Positions 15,836 through 26,700 of a stretch of DNA of 64,000 nucleotides are shown in pieces. A program made the translations under genes and the position numbers. Position 1 is the first letter of the stretch. The number at the start of each line of letters is the position of its first letter. The notes beneath the pieces are model-generated. The model was not told where the DNA came from, did no database searches, and worked only from the letters and a program-made list of their open reading frames with translations. Source of the stretch: Diphasiastrum complanatum (taxonomy: Eukaryota; Streptophyta; Lycopodiopsida; Lycopodiales; Lycopodiaceae); assembly GCA_029204225.1 (NCBI GenBank), contig CM055096.1, positions 33,922,571-33,986,570 on the forward strand, written 5' to 3'.

Positions 15836-15990
15836 TGAAGATGCTCCTCCTCAAGTCTCGACCCCTCCACATCTTGTTTGGCATCAAGATTGATAATAGA
15901 AGATCTTACATAGATTGGCTTGATCTCCATCCAAGTTGAGCTTTTGATCTTCATGGAAGATCACATCTCTACTTAAAACAACCCTGGTAG
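15836..15990 (-). pseudogene. Copia integrase-polymerase spacer
   Basis: The minus strand encodes VLSRDVIFHEDQKLN, the conserved stretch (normally ..SRDVxFDE..) that follows the integrase C-terminus in plant Copia elements. Its orientation agrees with RNase H and gag and disagrees with the two flanking plus-strand pieces. Confidence 0.7.
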
Positions 15991-15999
15991 AGGGAATGA

Positions 16000-16735
16000 A
16001 ACATCCATGGTCAAGGATGAAAAAGCTATTGGATTGCCAAAGACTATATCAAAGGAGCTTCTACCTTGTGAAGCTTGTGCTCAGTGCAAAGTCTCATAAG
16101 AGGCCTTTTTCAAGATCCAACATCAAGTCTCAACTTCCTTCTGAGCTAGTGCACTTTGCATCTTCCAAGAGCAAAGGAGGAGCTACATGCTTTGTCACTT
16201 TTATTGATGATTATACAAGATTTTGTTGGGTGTATCTCTCATCTTCCAAGTCTATGGTGTTTGATGCATTTCTCAAATTCAAAGCTTTTGTTGAAAAACA
16301 ATTTTCTTGTAGTTTAAAAGCTTTGAGATGTGATGGTGGTGAAGATTATGTCTCCAACAAATTTAATGATTATTGTTAGCAAGAGGGAGTTAGAATTGTG
16401 CTTATTTCCCCCAACAAAATGGGGTGACTGAAAGAAAAAATAGAACTTTTTATTAATGTGCAAAAGCTCTTAGAATAGAGGCATCTCTTCCAAAAGGTTT
16501 TTGGGGAGAAGCAATTTCTTGTGCAAATTATTTTTGTAATAGACTTCCAAATCTTGCTCTAGGAGGAAAAACACCATATGAGATGTTGTATAAGGAGAAG
16601 CCTAAGGTAGATCACCTTAGGATCTTTGGTGGTGTGAGCTTTGTTCATGTATCTTTAGAAACTAAGAAAGATGATCCTAGAGTGTTGGTTGGATATTCAT
16701 CAACAAATAGAACTTAAATTTCTTGAGATATCTTG
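16000..16735 (+). pseudogene. inverted Copia integrase segment
   Basis: Plus-strand fragments in order are SKELLPCEACAQCKVS (zinc-binding linker), TFIDDYTRFCWVYLSSSK and LRCDGGEDYVSNKFNDYC (catalytic core), and GKTPYEMLYKEKPKVDHLRI then DDPRVLVGYSS (C-terminal part). The first and second catalytic Asp regions are visible. Stops occur at about 16,378 and 16,456. The enzyme would insert element cDNA into the host genome. Confidence 0.88.
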
Positions 16736-16844
16736 GTCTTGTAGGCAACATTTTATTTTCAAATGTTAGCACTCTCACTAGAATCTAGGTTATATAATCT
16801 ACCAAATCTAGATCCTCTAGCTATCACCTCATCCTCACTCTTGA

Positions 16845-17800
16845 TTATACATGTGTCAATATCAAATTTGACATCAAGAACATTGTACAATTGACCAACA
16901 CTAATGCTAGATTCTTTGTTAGTTTTGGCACATAAAGCACATCATTGAGACACACAACTTTTGATGATGCTACATCTAAAGAAATACCTCCTATTCCTCC
17001 AATTGTACACTCAATATCATTTGCAATATCGATAGAATAAGGCTCGAGACTAGAAAATGAATTCTTGGAACTAGACATATGGGAACTAGCCCCACTATCA
17101 GTCCACCACAATTCATCATTTTTGAAAGAAGAGGAAGAAAAACTAGACATGATAAGTGAATCCTCCCTATCACTCTCTTTTTCATTAGTGAGGTTAGCTT
17201 GAATTGATTTTTCTTTTTGAAGCAATTAGAGACATAGTGGCCTTTCTTGCCACAAAAGAAGCATTTGATCTTCTTCTTCTTCCCATTAGATGTTGAAGCT
17301 TGGGATGAATGGTCTTCATATCCTTTCTTGGCTTTGTCTTTGTCCTTGTCCTTTTTGAAATGTTGTTGTTGTTCTTTGCTCCTCCCCTTTGGCTTGTCCA
17401 TGGTGAAGAAGGTTTTTTCCTCTCCACCATCCTTTAATGAAAGCTTGTTGAATCTCAAGAGCTTGTTCTCTTGCTTACATTCTTAAAAAATAAGGACTCC
17501 TTGAAGTGTCTCCAAACTTGGAAGCTCCTCCTTGATTGCATAGGATTGTACAATGTTGTCAAACTCATCTTTCAATCCATTAAAGATAACTTGGACTAGC
17601 TCACTTTGATTAAGATGAAACTCTTATCATGCTTTTGATAGCTTTGGAAGATTTTAATTCTTAAGAGTGAGTAATCTAGAAGTGTTTTTGGCCTCATGAA
17701 TTACTTTGAGGGTGTCCCAAGCCTCGGTGGCCGAGGTGCAAGTAGTAATCTCTTTCAAAATTTCATTTCTTCCATGAAAAATGATTTAAAGGTTCGTTCC
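16845..17800 (-). pseudogene. Copia gag and protease
   Basis: On the minus strand, from high to low coordinate: a UBN2-type gag (TSATEAWDTLKVIHEAK, then FNGLKDEFDNIVQSY), a Lys-rich linker, a zinc knuckle CFFCGKKGHYVSNC (CX2CX4HX4C), and a protease segment ELWWTDSGASSHMSSSKNSF with the DSGA active site. Gag would form the particle and bind RNA; the protease would cut the polyprotein. Stops near 17,490 and 17,640 and a frameshift after the knuckle break it. Confidence 0.88.
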
Positions 17801-18754
17801 TACCTCACTTATTAGCAATCAAATTTATTTTCGCACTAATATTTCTGTGGTTGCATATTTCATGGAAAAACCGCCTTACGCTGATGGTGTCAAACACTTT
17901 GGGGATCTACATCGGGGTCGGCTTAATGCCAGAGTTCTAGTCTCACAGGCTTTAGGAAAGGTTTTTTTTTTTTCAAGTTCGGAAGTGCACAAGAGATGAA
18001 TATTGTCCTTGCAAATGGCCCATACCTTAATTATGATAACCTTGTTTATGTTACTCAGTACACTGACACCTTCTCTGTCAATGATACTTCTCAGATGGAA
18101 GTTCTGGTTTGGGTAGAGCTCCCTTTTTTTCCTCCCAAACTACTGTTAGTTTTAGATGTTGTTCTGGCAAATTTAGGCAAGGTCCTCTTCATTCAATCCA
18201 CCAGAGCTCATAGCCCATCTCCTCACATGTCATGTGCCAATCTTTGCATTCAAACACCTAATCCATTCATGAACATCAAATAAGCATTGAAATGCAAGAA
18301 ATCAAGAAAACTAGGCAAAAAATGGAAAAAAATGGATAAATGTAGCAAAACTTTACCAAAATAGGCAAAGTAAGGTATCATTATTCATCATTAGTATCAT
18401 TCACAAGATACGACTTGTTTCTCGAGCATTCTTTTGCGTTCGAAATTGATGTAAGATCTCGCATTATTTGTCATGCACTGAAAACGCAATAATTGCTATG
18501 GCTTTGTCAGTTCTTAAACTACATTCTCGAAGTTCTTTGCCATGAGTAGCTATTGGCTTCTCCTCAATTGGTCCTACTCATTGCCATACCTTCAATAAGA
18601 GTGAAGTCTTTAATTTCCAAATCAAGTAGTTTGAACCTTCTGGATCCAAGATTGTAGTGATCTTAGTCTGAATATTGCTGATCGACGACATCATCTATTT
18701 TCTGAATAACTCCAGATGCGGCTTGCTGATGGTTGTATGAAGAATGCTGAGAGG
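17801..18754. other. no gene recognised
   Basis: A 95-codon plus-strand frame at 17,996-18,283 has no recognisable similarity. The rest is AT-rich with frequent stops. Confidence 0.35.
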
Positions 18755-18868
18755 CTTGCGATGATACCACTATATCGACTCTGATTCGTTCTGAAATCAC
18801 TGTATCAGCTTGAACCTGTACGCTCTGATACCACTGTATTAGATTTAAAGCCGTAAGCTCTGATACCA
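18755..18868 (-). repeat. iterated primer-binding-site-like motifs
   Basis: The minus strand at 18,857-18,868 reads TGGTATCAGAGC, the usual plant Copia primer-binding site complementary to initiator tRNA-Met. Related copies lie next to it: GCTCTGATACCA again at about 18,826-18,837, and diverged forms (TGATACCACTATA, CACTGTATCAGC) at 18,757-18,815. The copy at 18,857 abuts the TG of an LTR at 18,870. Confidence 0.7.
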
Positions 18869-18869
18869 T

Positions 18870-19720
18870 TGTAGGAAAATTAGTAATTATTCCTTCACAG
18901 AGAACATGATGAAAGTTTGAATAAATCAAACTAATATCAGTGTCTTCAATCGGGTCTGTATCTGATCTATGTACTGATAGAACGGTATTTGCTTTGATTG
19001 AATATGTGTGCGGATATAATATGCAGACAATTTTAGACAAACAGAAACTATTGATCAAAAATGAATTTATAATTCTGAATCTGAATCAGTATACATCTCT
19101 TGCTGTCTTAGCTCGTTGTTGTGTCTCTGATTGAGTGAGTGAGTTACAATGAGTAGTGCACATGTATTTATATTGCTACAGGACAGGTCTTTTGGCCTTT
19201 TATTTACAGGTCTTTTGGCCTTTTAATTATGTAACAATAGATATCTAATCGTTTATGATGGTTGATATCCAAATAGGCGCTCTATTTCTAGGGCCGAATA
19301 AATTATGTTCGTGAATTATTCGCGACAGTCCATCTCTTCGTCTCAGCTTCGTGTTTCGTGAATTGTTCACGACACTTGTCTCTTCGCGACATTTTCGTCT
19401 TTCGCGAATTGTTCGCGATAGATGACAACTTTGAGCTTGAAGAAGAAATTCAGAATATTTTGCGAACTGTTCATGACAGTTTCACGACAAGTGAGCTTGA
19501 AGAAGAACACAAGAAACAGAATATTTTGCTACAAGATTCTGTTCACGAATCTTTCGAGCTTCAACAAGAAAGCCACGAGCTTCTACAAGAAACTGTTTCG
19601 CGAATCTTTCGAGTTGACTGCAAGATAAATTTCGCGAATCCTTCACGAATCTTTCGAGTTGGTCACGAATAGACATGTCTCGAGTTCGCGTTCATTTCTT
19701 TCTCATCCTTTGTCAAGTAA
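18870..19720 (-). repeat. Copia-type 5' LTR with TTCGCGAA words
   Basis: The low edge starts TGTAGGAAAATT next to a primer-binding site, as expected for the end of a minus-strand 5' LTR. From 19,310 to 19,680 it iterates TTCGCGAA, TTCGTGAATTGTTC, GAATCTTTCGAG and GAGCTTGAAGAAGAA words. The 104-codon frame at 19,358-19,672 is made of these words and is not credited as a gene. The upper edge of the LTR is uncertain. Confidence 0.55.
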
Positions 19721-20383
19721 ATTGCGCGCTTTGTTAGTAGAATCAAGATCTGTCTGATCATGTGTTCTACAGATATTGTACTGAAATGATGTTGTATTGT
19801 TAATTGAAGATCTTCCTATTTGCATTTCCATCTATGCTCCATTTTCATGCATTAAGTTCGAGTAACTTTGGTTTTGTGATTAAGATCAGGTAGATGTGCA
19901 GGGCCTTGTGGTAGATCAATATCATTCTGATCTGATGCTGCTTTGTGCTTGACTCCCTGAGGAGTTCTTGTTACAATTGTTGAGTGATAATTTTAGTAAG
20001 CACTTTGTAGGATTGCATATCTTAGTTGTTGCAGTTTTGTTGATTCTGGTGTTTTCAATAGTTGTAGTTTCAATTCCATTCTCTGTTCTTACTTAGATTA
20101 GTGTAGCAATAATCTACAATCTGTAAGAACTCAAGAAACAGTTAAACAAACTGTAGAACGTAGGTATCCGAATTCTGATAGAGAGCATCCATTATCAGTA
20201 GGATCGAGATCAGGTCATAGATGTACTAATTGACAGGGGGTACATCACCATTGCATAACAATTACACTACAAATCATAGAAGTTAGAAGCAGTCAGACCC
20301 TATCGGCTGATAGCTGGCTGGAATCTATCAATCAGAGAATAAGTGCTAGTAGTCAGAGAACTATAAAGAAAAATAGCAAACAT
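19721..20383 (+). repeat. probable 5' LTR of the first Gypsy element
   Basis: No coding sequence. The segment ends at AGCAAACA immediately before a Gypsy-type primer-binding site, which is the expected position of an LTR end. The start of the LTR was not located because no second copy is in the window. Confidence 0.4.
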
Positions 20384-20398
20384 TGGCACCGCTGCTCC
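20384..20398 (+). other. Gypsy primer-binding site 1
   Basis: TGGCACCGCTGCTCC resembles the TGGCGCCGTTGCC-type primer-binding site of plant Athila/Tat Gypsy elements. It precedes a gag gene on the same strand. Confidence 0.6.
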
Positions 20399-20649
20399 TG
20401 ATAATCTTCTTCCATCTTATTAAGATTTCATTTTACCAGTTTATCTTTCAATTCTAGCAGTCTCTGTTTGCCTGCATGCATTTTTGCATTCACTAATTTT
20501 ATACCAGCACGCATTCTCTAAAACCATCAGTAGATCCATACCCAATCACACACGATTACAGCAACCCACCGCCCCACCGCTTTCCACCTATCTTGCATTT
20601 TTTTCAGGGGAGGGAGACTTGTTGGTTGAACCACCGCTTGCACCCGCCG

Positions 20650-21060
20650 CTTTTAAACTTTAAAGAAATTACATCCGACATGCACCCGACAACAAACAAA
20701 AAAATTGTGTCTGACGTGCATCCGACGACTTCGTGTCCGACGTGCATCCGACAACCTCCAAAAACATTTCCATCCGAAGTGCATCCGATGACTTGTTAGT
20801 CTAGATTGCATCCATCGTTTGCATCCGCCAGATTGCAACTGCCAGATTACATCCGTCGTTTGCATCTGGCATCTGCCAGATTTGCAACCGATACTATTGC
20901 ATCCGATAGTGCTTTTGCACTAATTACCATCCAACATATTTCATCCGACGACATTCTATCTGACGTGCATCCGACGACCATTTCATACAAATTCCATCCA
21001 ACACTGTCCTTACACTTTCCTATCCGACACTATCACTAGTTTTGCATTCGACGAGCTCTG
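20650..21060 (+). repeat. Gypsy leader built from a GCATCCGACG word
   Basis: More than fifteen variants of GTGCATCCGACGAC, CATCCGACATGCA, TTGCATCCGCCAGA and related words are packed between the primer-binding site and the gag start. Almost all are in one orientation. The region has no credible coding frame. Confidence 0.85.
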
Positions 21061-21186
21061 CTTTGAGCCGACAAATCTTTTCATAGAATTCCTATCATAT
21101 TTAAGATACTGTCAAACACACATTTCAAATAATAATAATAATAATAATAAATCACAAAAGAGTTGAATCAAATTCACTTAATTCTC

Positions 21187-21956
21187 ATGGCCAATTTACC
21201 AGAAGAACTTATGGATGAGTTTACACCGATTAATCATCCAAATGATGAGAACAAGCCCTACCATCTTAGATCTCAAGAAAACCAAGATCCTGGACCATCT
21301 AGATGGACACCTAATCTTGACGATCACACTGTTCACCATCTTCACCATGCCGCGAGATCTGACAAACGAACACCTCGACTGGAATTACCAAAGTTCGATG
21401 GTAATGTGAACCTTCATAGATTGTTACAAGTCTTTGAGAATGCATGCGAAGTGTATGGAGAATATACTGACAATGCAAAAGTCAACTTTTCTCAATGACC
21501 ATGGTAGATAAAACACGAGAATGGTTTTTTAACCTCGATCGTGATGATCAACGAGATTGGTCAGAACTAAAAGAGTCTTTCATTAAACGCTTCCAACCTT
21601 TTAGACTCACAAAAAACCCCTTTGTACGCCTTAGTAATATAAAAATTAAAAAAGATGAACGTGTATATGACTACATCGAGGGCTTCAAGCATCTCAGAAG
21701 TCAAGTCCACGAACAACCAACTGACAAAATGTTGATCATATGGTTTATAGTTGGTCTTCCCAAATGCATCCGGAAAGAGCTTAAACCTAGCAAAGAGTAT
21801 TTTACTCTTAGATCTGCTATGTCCGATGCCATTCGCAAAGAAGATGAAGGGTTTGATGATGACGACCAGAAAGAGAGAAAAGCTCACCATGTTTATCCTG
21901 TCATCCAAGTGACCCCCGAGATTCAGACCAAGTCTGGAAGTCTCAATTCGAGTTGA
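21187..21956 (+). pseudogene. Gypsy gag, first element (frameshifted)
   Basis: Starts at ATG 21187 (MANLPEELMDEF) after the word-rich leader. It contains the retrotransposon gag core: LELPKFDGNVNLHRLLQVFE, a frameshift near 21,488, then TREWFFNLDRDDQRDWSELK, FIKRFQPFRLTKNPFVRLS and YDYIEGFKHLRSQVHEQ. The frame changes from SQ-stop to the overlapping frame beginning MTMVDKTREW, a single-base indel. It would encode the structural capsid protein. A stop at 21,954 ends the second frame. Confidence 0.85.
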
Positions 21957-22760
21957 TGACTCAACAACATCAACAACAGATGGAAAAAATCAATCAAGAT
22001 TTCTCGCAAGTCTTAAATTCTATTTAGAGTCAGATGTCAGGGCAATTGCCATCTGGTAACACTATTCATAGATGAGAAAATACCTGATGCCCACAATGTC
22101 GTGGACCACATACAAGTAAGGAGTTTCCATCACATTGTCCTTACGAAACGTAGCATTGTATACTCTATGATATGACCACTCATACCACCTCAAGCTGTAG
22201 ATACAACCCACGCAACATGCAATATTTTGCCCATAGCCATATGCACCGTGAGGACAACCACAAGCACCATATAACTCCGGTTATATGAGCCCAATACAAG
22301 TCCAGGAATTTCCTAGACAACAAGCACCTGCACAACAACAACGCTTGGCACTTCCAGGACCACGAGGATCTGCTCTACCCAACAGACCAAACCAACAAAA
22401 CCGACCTCACGTACAGGCCAATGTAGTGCAGAACACCTCCTAGACACCCCAGCCTATGATTCTACTTATGATGACGACAATCCTAACTCATACATAGATG
22501 ATGCCTCTGTCTCCTATTCCAATGCGCAATATTATCCTGAGAAACAACCTATTCAAGTTGACCAAAATGGTTATGTCATCTTCCCTTTAACACTTCAGAC
22601 GCGATGTTTTGTATGCGGAGAAACCACTCACTTTCAAAGTGAATGTAGACTTCATTATTACTTTGTAGCTAAGTGTGCTGATTGTATTAGAAGGCATTGC
22701 CTTAAAGATTGTCCTAACCAAACCAAGAAGACAATTTCAACACGCAAGGTCTGAAGCCGT
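21957..22760 (+). pseudogene. Gypsy gag C-terminus with zinc knuckle
   Basis: After a Gln-, Pro- and Tyr-rich stretch (frames broken near 22,020-22,440), the plus strand encodes CFVCGETTHFQSEC at 22,604-22,645, a CX2CX4HX4C nucleic-acid-binding knuckle. A second Cys/His cluster follows (CADCIRRHCLKDC). This continues the gag gene to its left. No protease, reverse transcriptase or integrase follows; the element is cut off at about 22,820 by the next LTR fragment. Confidence 0.75.
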
Positions 22761-22825
22761 TGCAGTCACACGAGCACAACATAAGGCCTTAGATCAGTCT
22801 AAGGACCCTGCACAACCTCACCCTT

Positions 22826-22980
22826 AGTTGGGTAAGCCTTAGTGTTCTCATTCCTGTTGATTCTTTCCGTATTCTATTGAAGTTTGTTGTAGAAACTTAA
22901 AAAGTGGACGAATCTCTACATCCCTATACTACACCCGTAAGTAGATCTAGCCATCGCGTAAACTAGAAATACTTCCAATA
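22826..22980 (+). repeat. LTR-end fragment of the second Gypsy element
   Basis: Contains the sequence shared with the left edge of the window and runs up to a primer-binding site. Only the last 155 bp or so of an LTR are present, so the second element is truncated at its 5' side. Confidence 0.55.
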
Positions 22981-22981
22981 T

Positions 22982-22996
22982 TGGCACCGTTGTCAC
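22982..22996 (+). other. Gypsy primer-binding site 2
   Basis: TGGCACCGTTGTCAC, close to the plant Athila/Tat type, placed directly after the LTR-end fragment and about 750 bp before a gag gene. Confidence 0.65.
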
Positions 22997-23289
22997 TTTT
23001 TAAGTATTTTTTTACCTAGCTTCTTCTCCTTTTTTTTGTTTTGTTTTCTTCCTTCCGTGTTGTATGTTTGCTTGTTTGCCTGTCTCTATCTACGAACAAA
23101 CAGCACGCGTCGTCTCTCCAGGTCCTACACGAGCTGCGGAGCACCATCTCAAACTGGGGGGAAGCAACAAAAGAGTCAACTTGGGCATTTTCTTCAAAAG
23201 AAGTGACCTAAGTGACCTTTCTCAAAACCAAACATGTATATCAAAATTTGCCAACCTATCTGCAGCCCTAACAGACCCTCACCCAAATA

Positions 23290-23660
23290 TTTGTCCCAGA
23301 ATTCGTCGACTTCATTGAGGCTAGATCTCATCAAGATCAGTCCTCCAGCAGCCTCACGAATTCTATCTCAGAGATTTTGCTTGTTTATTGTCAGAAAATC
23401 ACATTTTTTTCATATTCCCTATCTGCCAGTCAAAACTCTCTGTTAGAATTTGCCATCAAGCCTCAGAATTTGTTCTCAAAGAGTATGATTTCCCTGTCCT
23501 ACCCGCGAATTCTGAAATTATAATTTTTTCTCAGAAAATCTAAAAAAGTCACTATTCTGACATTCAGGACTCTCTGTCAGAATTCGTGAGTATTACAGTT
23601 AGATTTATCTGCCTCTCCATGATTTCTCAGCCTGTCCGTGAATTCTATCATGACCAGAAA
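23290..23660 (+). repeat. Gypsy leader built from a CAGAATTCGTGA word
   Basis: Iterated variants include CCAGAATTCGTCGAC, TCACGAATTCTATCTCAGAG, CCTCAGAATTTGTTCTCA, CCGCGAATTCTGAAAT, CTGTCAGAATTCGTGAG and CCGTGAATTCTATC. Both orientations of the word occur. It lies just before gag, as in the preceding element, but with a different word. Confidence 0.75.
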
Positions 23661-23748
23661 GACCAATTTTGTCCTACACTATCAATTCTGCAAGAAAACT
23701 GTCTTTTTGCCAAGTACAGTACTGACATGCTCATCTGTATTCTGCATC

Positions 23749-24651
23749 ATGTCTCGTGAATGTGCTGAATCTTCTAATCCGACTCCTCTACGACTAGAAC
23801 GACATATCAATGCACCAAAGTACAATGGAGAATTTGACCCAGTCCAATTTCTCCAAGACTTTGATAATGCATGCCGTTTTTATGGAGATATCTCTGAAAC
23901 TGAAAAGCTACGCCTATTTCCTATGGTGCTCTGTGGAACCGCCAAGGAATGGTACTTGAATCTCGAAGCTCTTGATCTTGCTTCTTGGACCACCCTCAAG
24001 GACGCTCTCATCAAGCGTTTTAAACCATCCAAACTGACTCAGAGCCCGTTCATTCAAATTACCCACATCAAGATGCATCGCAAAGAGTCTGTTCGAAACT
24101 ACATTGAGCGTTTTAAACGTCTCAAAGTAGAATGTGTTGATGAAAATATCACCAAACATATGGCCATAAAATTGTTCTTAGTTCAGTTGCCTAAAAATAT
24201 CCATCGTGAACTCAAACCAGTTGACTTTTATGATCAACTTAAAGATGTGATGACCGATGCTATCCGTGAGGAAGACAAAGTTTCCGATGATGACTTTGAC
24301 CATCGTGAAAAGAGAATTAAAAATCCGAACCGTCCTAATCACCTGAAGTCTGACAATATTGCTCAATCTTCTGAACTTCTACATCAAATGAAAACCTGGC
24401 AAAAAGCTCAACAATCTCATGTGGATAAACTCACTACCGATTTTCAAACCGCCATGAAACAAATTGCTGAGAAATCCTTTCCAACAAGGGAAAATGTCTG
24501 GTGTCCAATCTGCTCACAGCATCACACTGCTAATGAATGCCCTCAACTGCGAAACCATTTCCCAACAGCCACCAGACCCACCATCTATCGAGCTTACCGC
24601 CCTTACCCTCCACAACAACCTATGCCACGACCCGGGGTCTACCAACCATGA
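23749..24651 (+). CDS. Gypsy gag, second element (intact frame)
   Basis: An open frame of 300 codons from ATG 23749 (MSRECAESSNPTPLRL); the frame is open from 23,638, so an upstream ATG is also possible. It contains the retrotransposon gag domain: YNGEFDPVQFLQDFDNACRF, GTAKEWYLNLEALDLASW, LIKRFKPSKLTQSPFIQITH, YIERFKRLKVECVDENI. Near the C-terminus is a zinc-knuckle variant CPICSQHHTANEC (CX2CX3HX4C). The tail is Pro- and Tyr-rich. It is homologous to the gag at 21.2 kb but clearly diverged. No polymerase domain follows, so any movement would need enzymes from elsewhere. Confidence 0.88.
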   Translation: MSRECAESSNPTPLRLERHINAPKYNGEFDPVQFLQDFDNACRFYGDISETEKLRLFPMVLCGTAKEWYLNLEALDLASWTTLKDALIKRFKPSKLTQSPFIQITHIKMHRKESVRNYIERFKRLKVECVDENITKHMAIKLFLVQLPKNIHRELKPVDFYDQLKDVMTDAIREEDKVSDDDFDHREKRIKNPNRPNHLKSDNIAQSSELLHQMKTWQKAQQSHVDKLTTDFQTAMKQIAEKSFPTRENVWCPICSQHHTANECPQLRNHFPTATRPTIYRAYRPYPPQQPMPRPGVYQP

Positions 24652-24901
24652 CCAACTGGAGCAAAGGCCGAGTCACTTTTGGAAATTGTGACAGTTCTGT
24701 CACCATTGATTCAACGGGTAAACTCAAACCTGCACGCATCCATGACAAAGGATCCTCAACCACCAACTCAGTATTTGAGCCATACTAGTCCAGCCACGAA
24801 AAAGGTCATCATGTTAAATCTACTGATATCATAAACTGGAGTCACAGTCTAGCTACCATTGATTGTGTGAATGCCGATTACGGTGCTCAGCACCAAGATA
24901 A

Positions 24902-26700
24902 TTGTACCTCTCACTCCCGATCGATCACGACCAATTACCTGATCTGGATACACCTATCATCAATATCAATTTTATTGATATTCTTCCACACCATGATGAA
25001 CTGCTAAATGTTGCATGGCTACCTACTAATGAATCAGACGATTTATTCATTGATGACGAGAATGTCATTATCAACGTCTCTCTTGGGGATCTCTAGAGCA
25101 TTGGCTTCCCTAATCTAGCAGCGACAATCCATGGAAAGGGCACCAGCTATGATGCCAAGTACTTCACAAAATTTCTGACAGAGGACGGCAAAACCATTGC
25201 CCAAACCAACGACGGGATCGCTATCCACCTCATCATGGATCCCCATTTACGGGCTGCCTCAAAAATCCTCGTCACCATGGTCGAAGTGCATACCGTCAAG
25301 ATGGATCGCATACCACCGAGCGACCTCTTTTCTTTGACCCACACCATGGATGATCCCACTCAAAATCATAAGTGGGCTAAGAAGGTAGCAGAGAAGCTGT
25401 GCGGAGCTTTGAAAGCCCGAAAACCAACTACCAAATGTGGGTATCTCCTCCACAAGTTGGTCACCAAACAATTGGGGTCTAAGGCGGCTGCCGCCATCAA
25501 GGAGCTAGATGTTGTTTATCCCAACACAAAAAAGCGAGCCACCCCCCAACCGACAGCCGAACCGGTCTCACAAGACCCACCTACTAAGTAGCAGAAAGGG
25601 AAGGCGATCAGCACAGAAGCCGATGTCCCTCATGACATTCTATCCAGTGACATCGGGGTGGAATATGCTAAATCCAGAGGGAGACTTAAACCATCTCAGG
25701 TCCCAAAGGAGGTCCTAGAGCAACAGACGACCTTACTTCACCAGGCCCAGCAACGCAGACAAGTAGTAGCGATAGTAGTAGGCAGCTTCGAGATGGCAGA
25801 CACTTCCGGCTCTGATCCTATGGGCGTGATTCCGTCCACACAAGCAATCTCCTTTCCATCCCTTGCTCTCACACTCCCACCACCACCCCCACCATTTACT
25901 GCCACCTCCACACCCTCACTAACTCTCAACACGGGCTTCACTTCCACACTTCCACAAAAGCCCTCACCTATTCAAATCTCCACCCTACTTGACTCCACAG
26001 TCAACGTAGATGATTTTGCATTACAATTACTAAGTGCACTTCCATCAACCACTGTCACCACTAACCCAATCCAAACATCTCTGCCATGCAGTATCTCCCC
26101 ACCTCTTGTACCCCTCAATCCACAATCACCTCCACCTGCTTTTCATACACCTCCGTCTAACCCTGCTCCTGATTTTCTACCATTTAACCCAATGTCATAT
26201 CCTAACTACACACGCACCCTCCCTGACATTGGTCCTTGGGAGCAGTTACCCCTTGCAGCCCAAAAAGCGATATGGTTGGTGAATGAGCTCCAATACAATC
26301 TATTCTAGGGGGACAGTATACTATGCGGGAATTTGACGATGGTGCTATGGCGGACCTTCAGAAAGAAAAAGCAAGGCTGGAGGAGGAAAACAAACAACAA
26401 CAGTTGCAGATCCAGAACCTCACGAATTATAATCAACAACAACAGCAAATGCTACTCCACCTCCAGAACCAGCTCCAACTGAAGGTATCCAACATGCAAC
26501 AAACCATCGATACCCTCAAAGCCGAAAAGGATGACGTTGTAGCAGATTCACAAGCAGCACGTTCCGCTATGAAGGAACAGTTGGCAATGGTGGACTTCAA
26601 CGACTTCGCACCACCAGCTATTCTTGAGGGAACTGCCATTCCAGTGGTGGCCTATCAAACGCTGGCCCAAAAGCTGAAAGCCATGATGGAGCAGCACTGA
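24902..26700 (+). pseudogene. long TAG-interrupted ORF downstream of gag, unknown function
   Basis: One frame runs from 24,902 to 26,308 with only two internal stops, both TAG (25,094 and 25,589), and ends in a third TAG. It then shifts frame into an ORF at 26,323-26,700. Sections in order: an acidic stretch (LPNVAWLP-like, ESDDLFIDDENVI); a folded-looking domain of about 165 residues (TIHGKGTSYDAKYFTKFL, KWAKKVAEKLCGALKARKPT, YLLHKLVTKQLGSKAAAAI); a Pro/Ser/Thr-rich linker (LPPPPPPFTATSTPS); and a Gln-rich coiled coil (KEKARLEEENKQQQLQIQNL). It is not a recognisable protease, polymerase or integrase. It may be an accessory ORF of the Gypsy element or a captured gene. Confidence 0.5.

Larger units (their letters stand above)
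14706..17800 (-). mobile_element. Copia element with two internal segments inverted in place
   Basis: Read on the minus strand from 17,800 down, the segments appear in normal Ty1/Copia order: gag, protease, integrase, spacer, reverse transcriptase, RNase H. The integrase (about 16,000-16,735) and middle reverse transcriptase (about 15,672-15,835) segments are, however, on the plus strand. The flanking spacer (15,836-15,990), protease and RNase H remain on the minus strand. Each inverted piece sits in the gap where its own sequence is missing from the minus strand. All parts carry stops or frameshifts, so the element is dead. Confidence 0.85.

Noticed and set aside
19358-19672. 104-codon Glu-rich frame
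   Set aside because: Composed of repeated GAGCTTGAAGAAGAA and TTCGCGAA words within an LTR.
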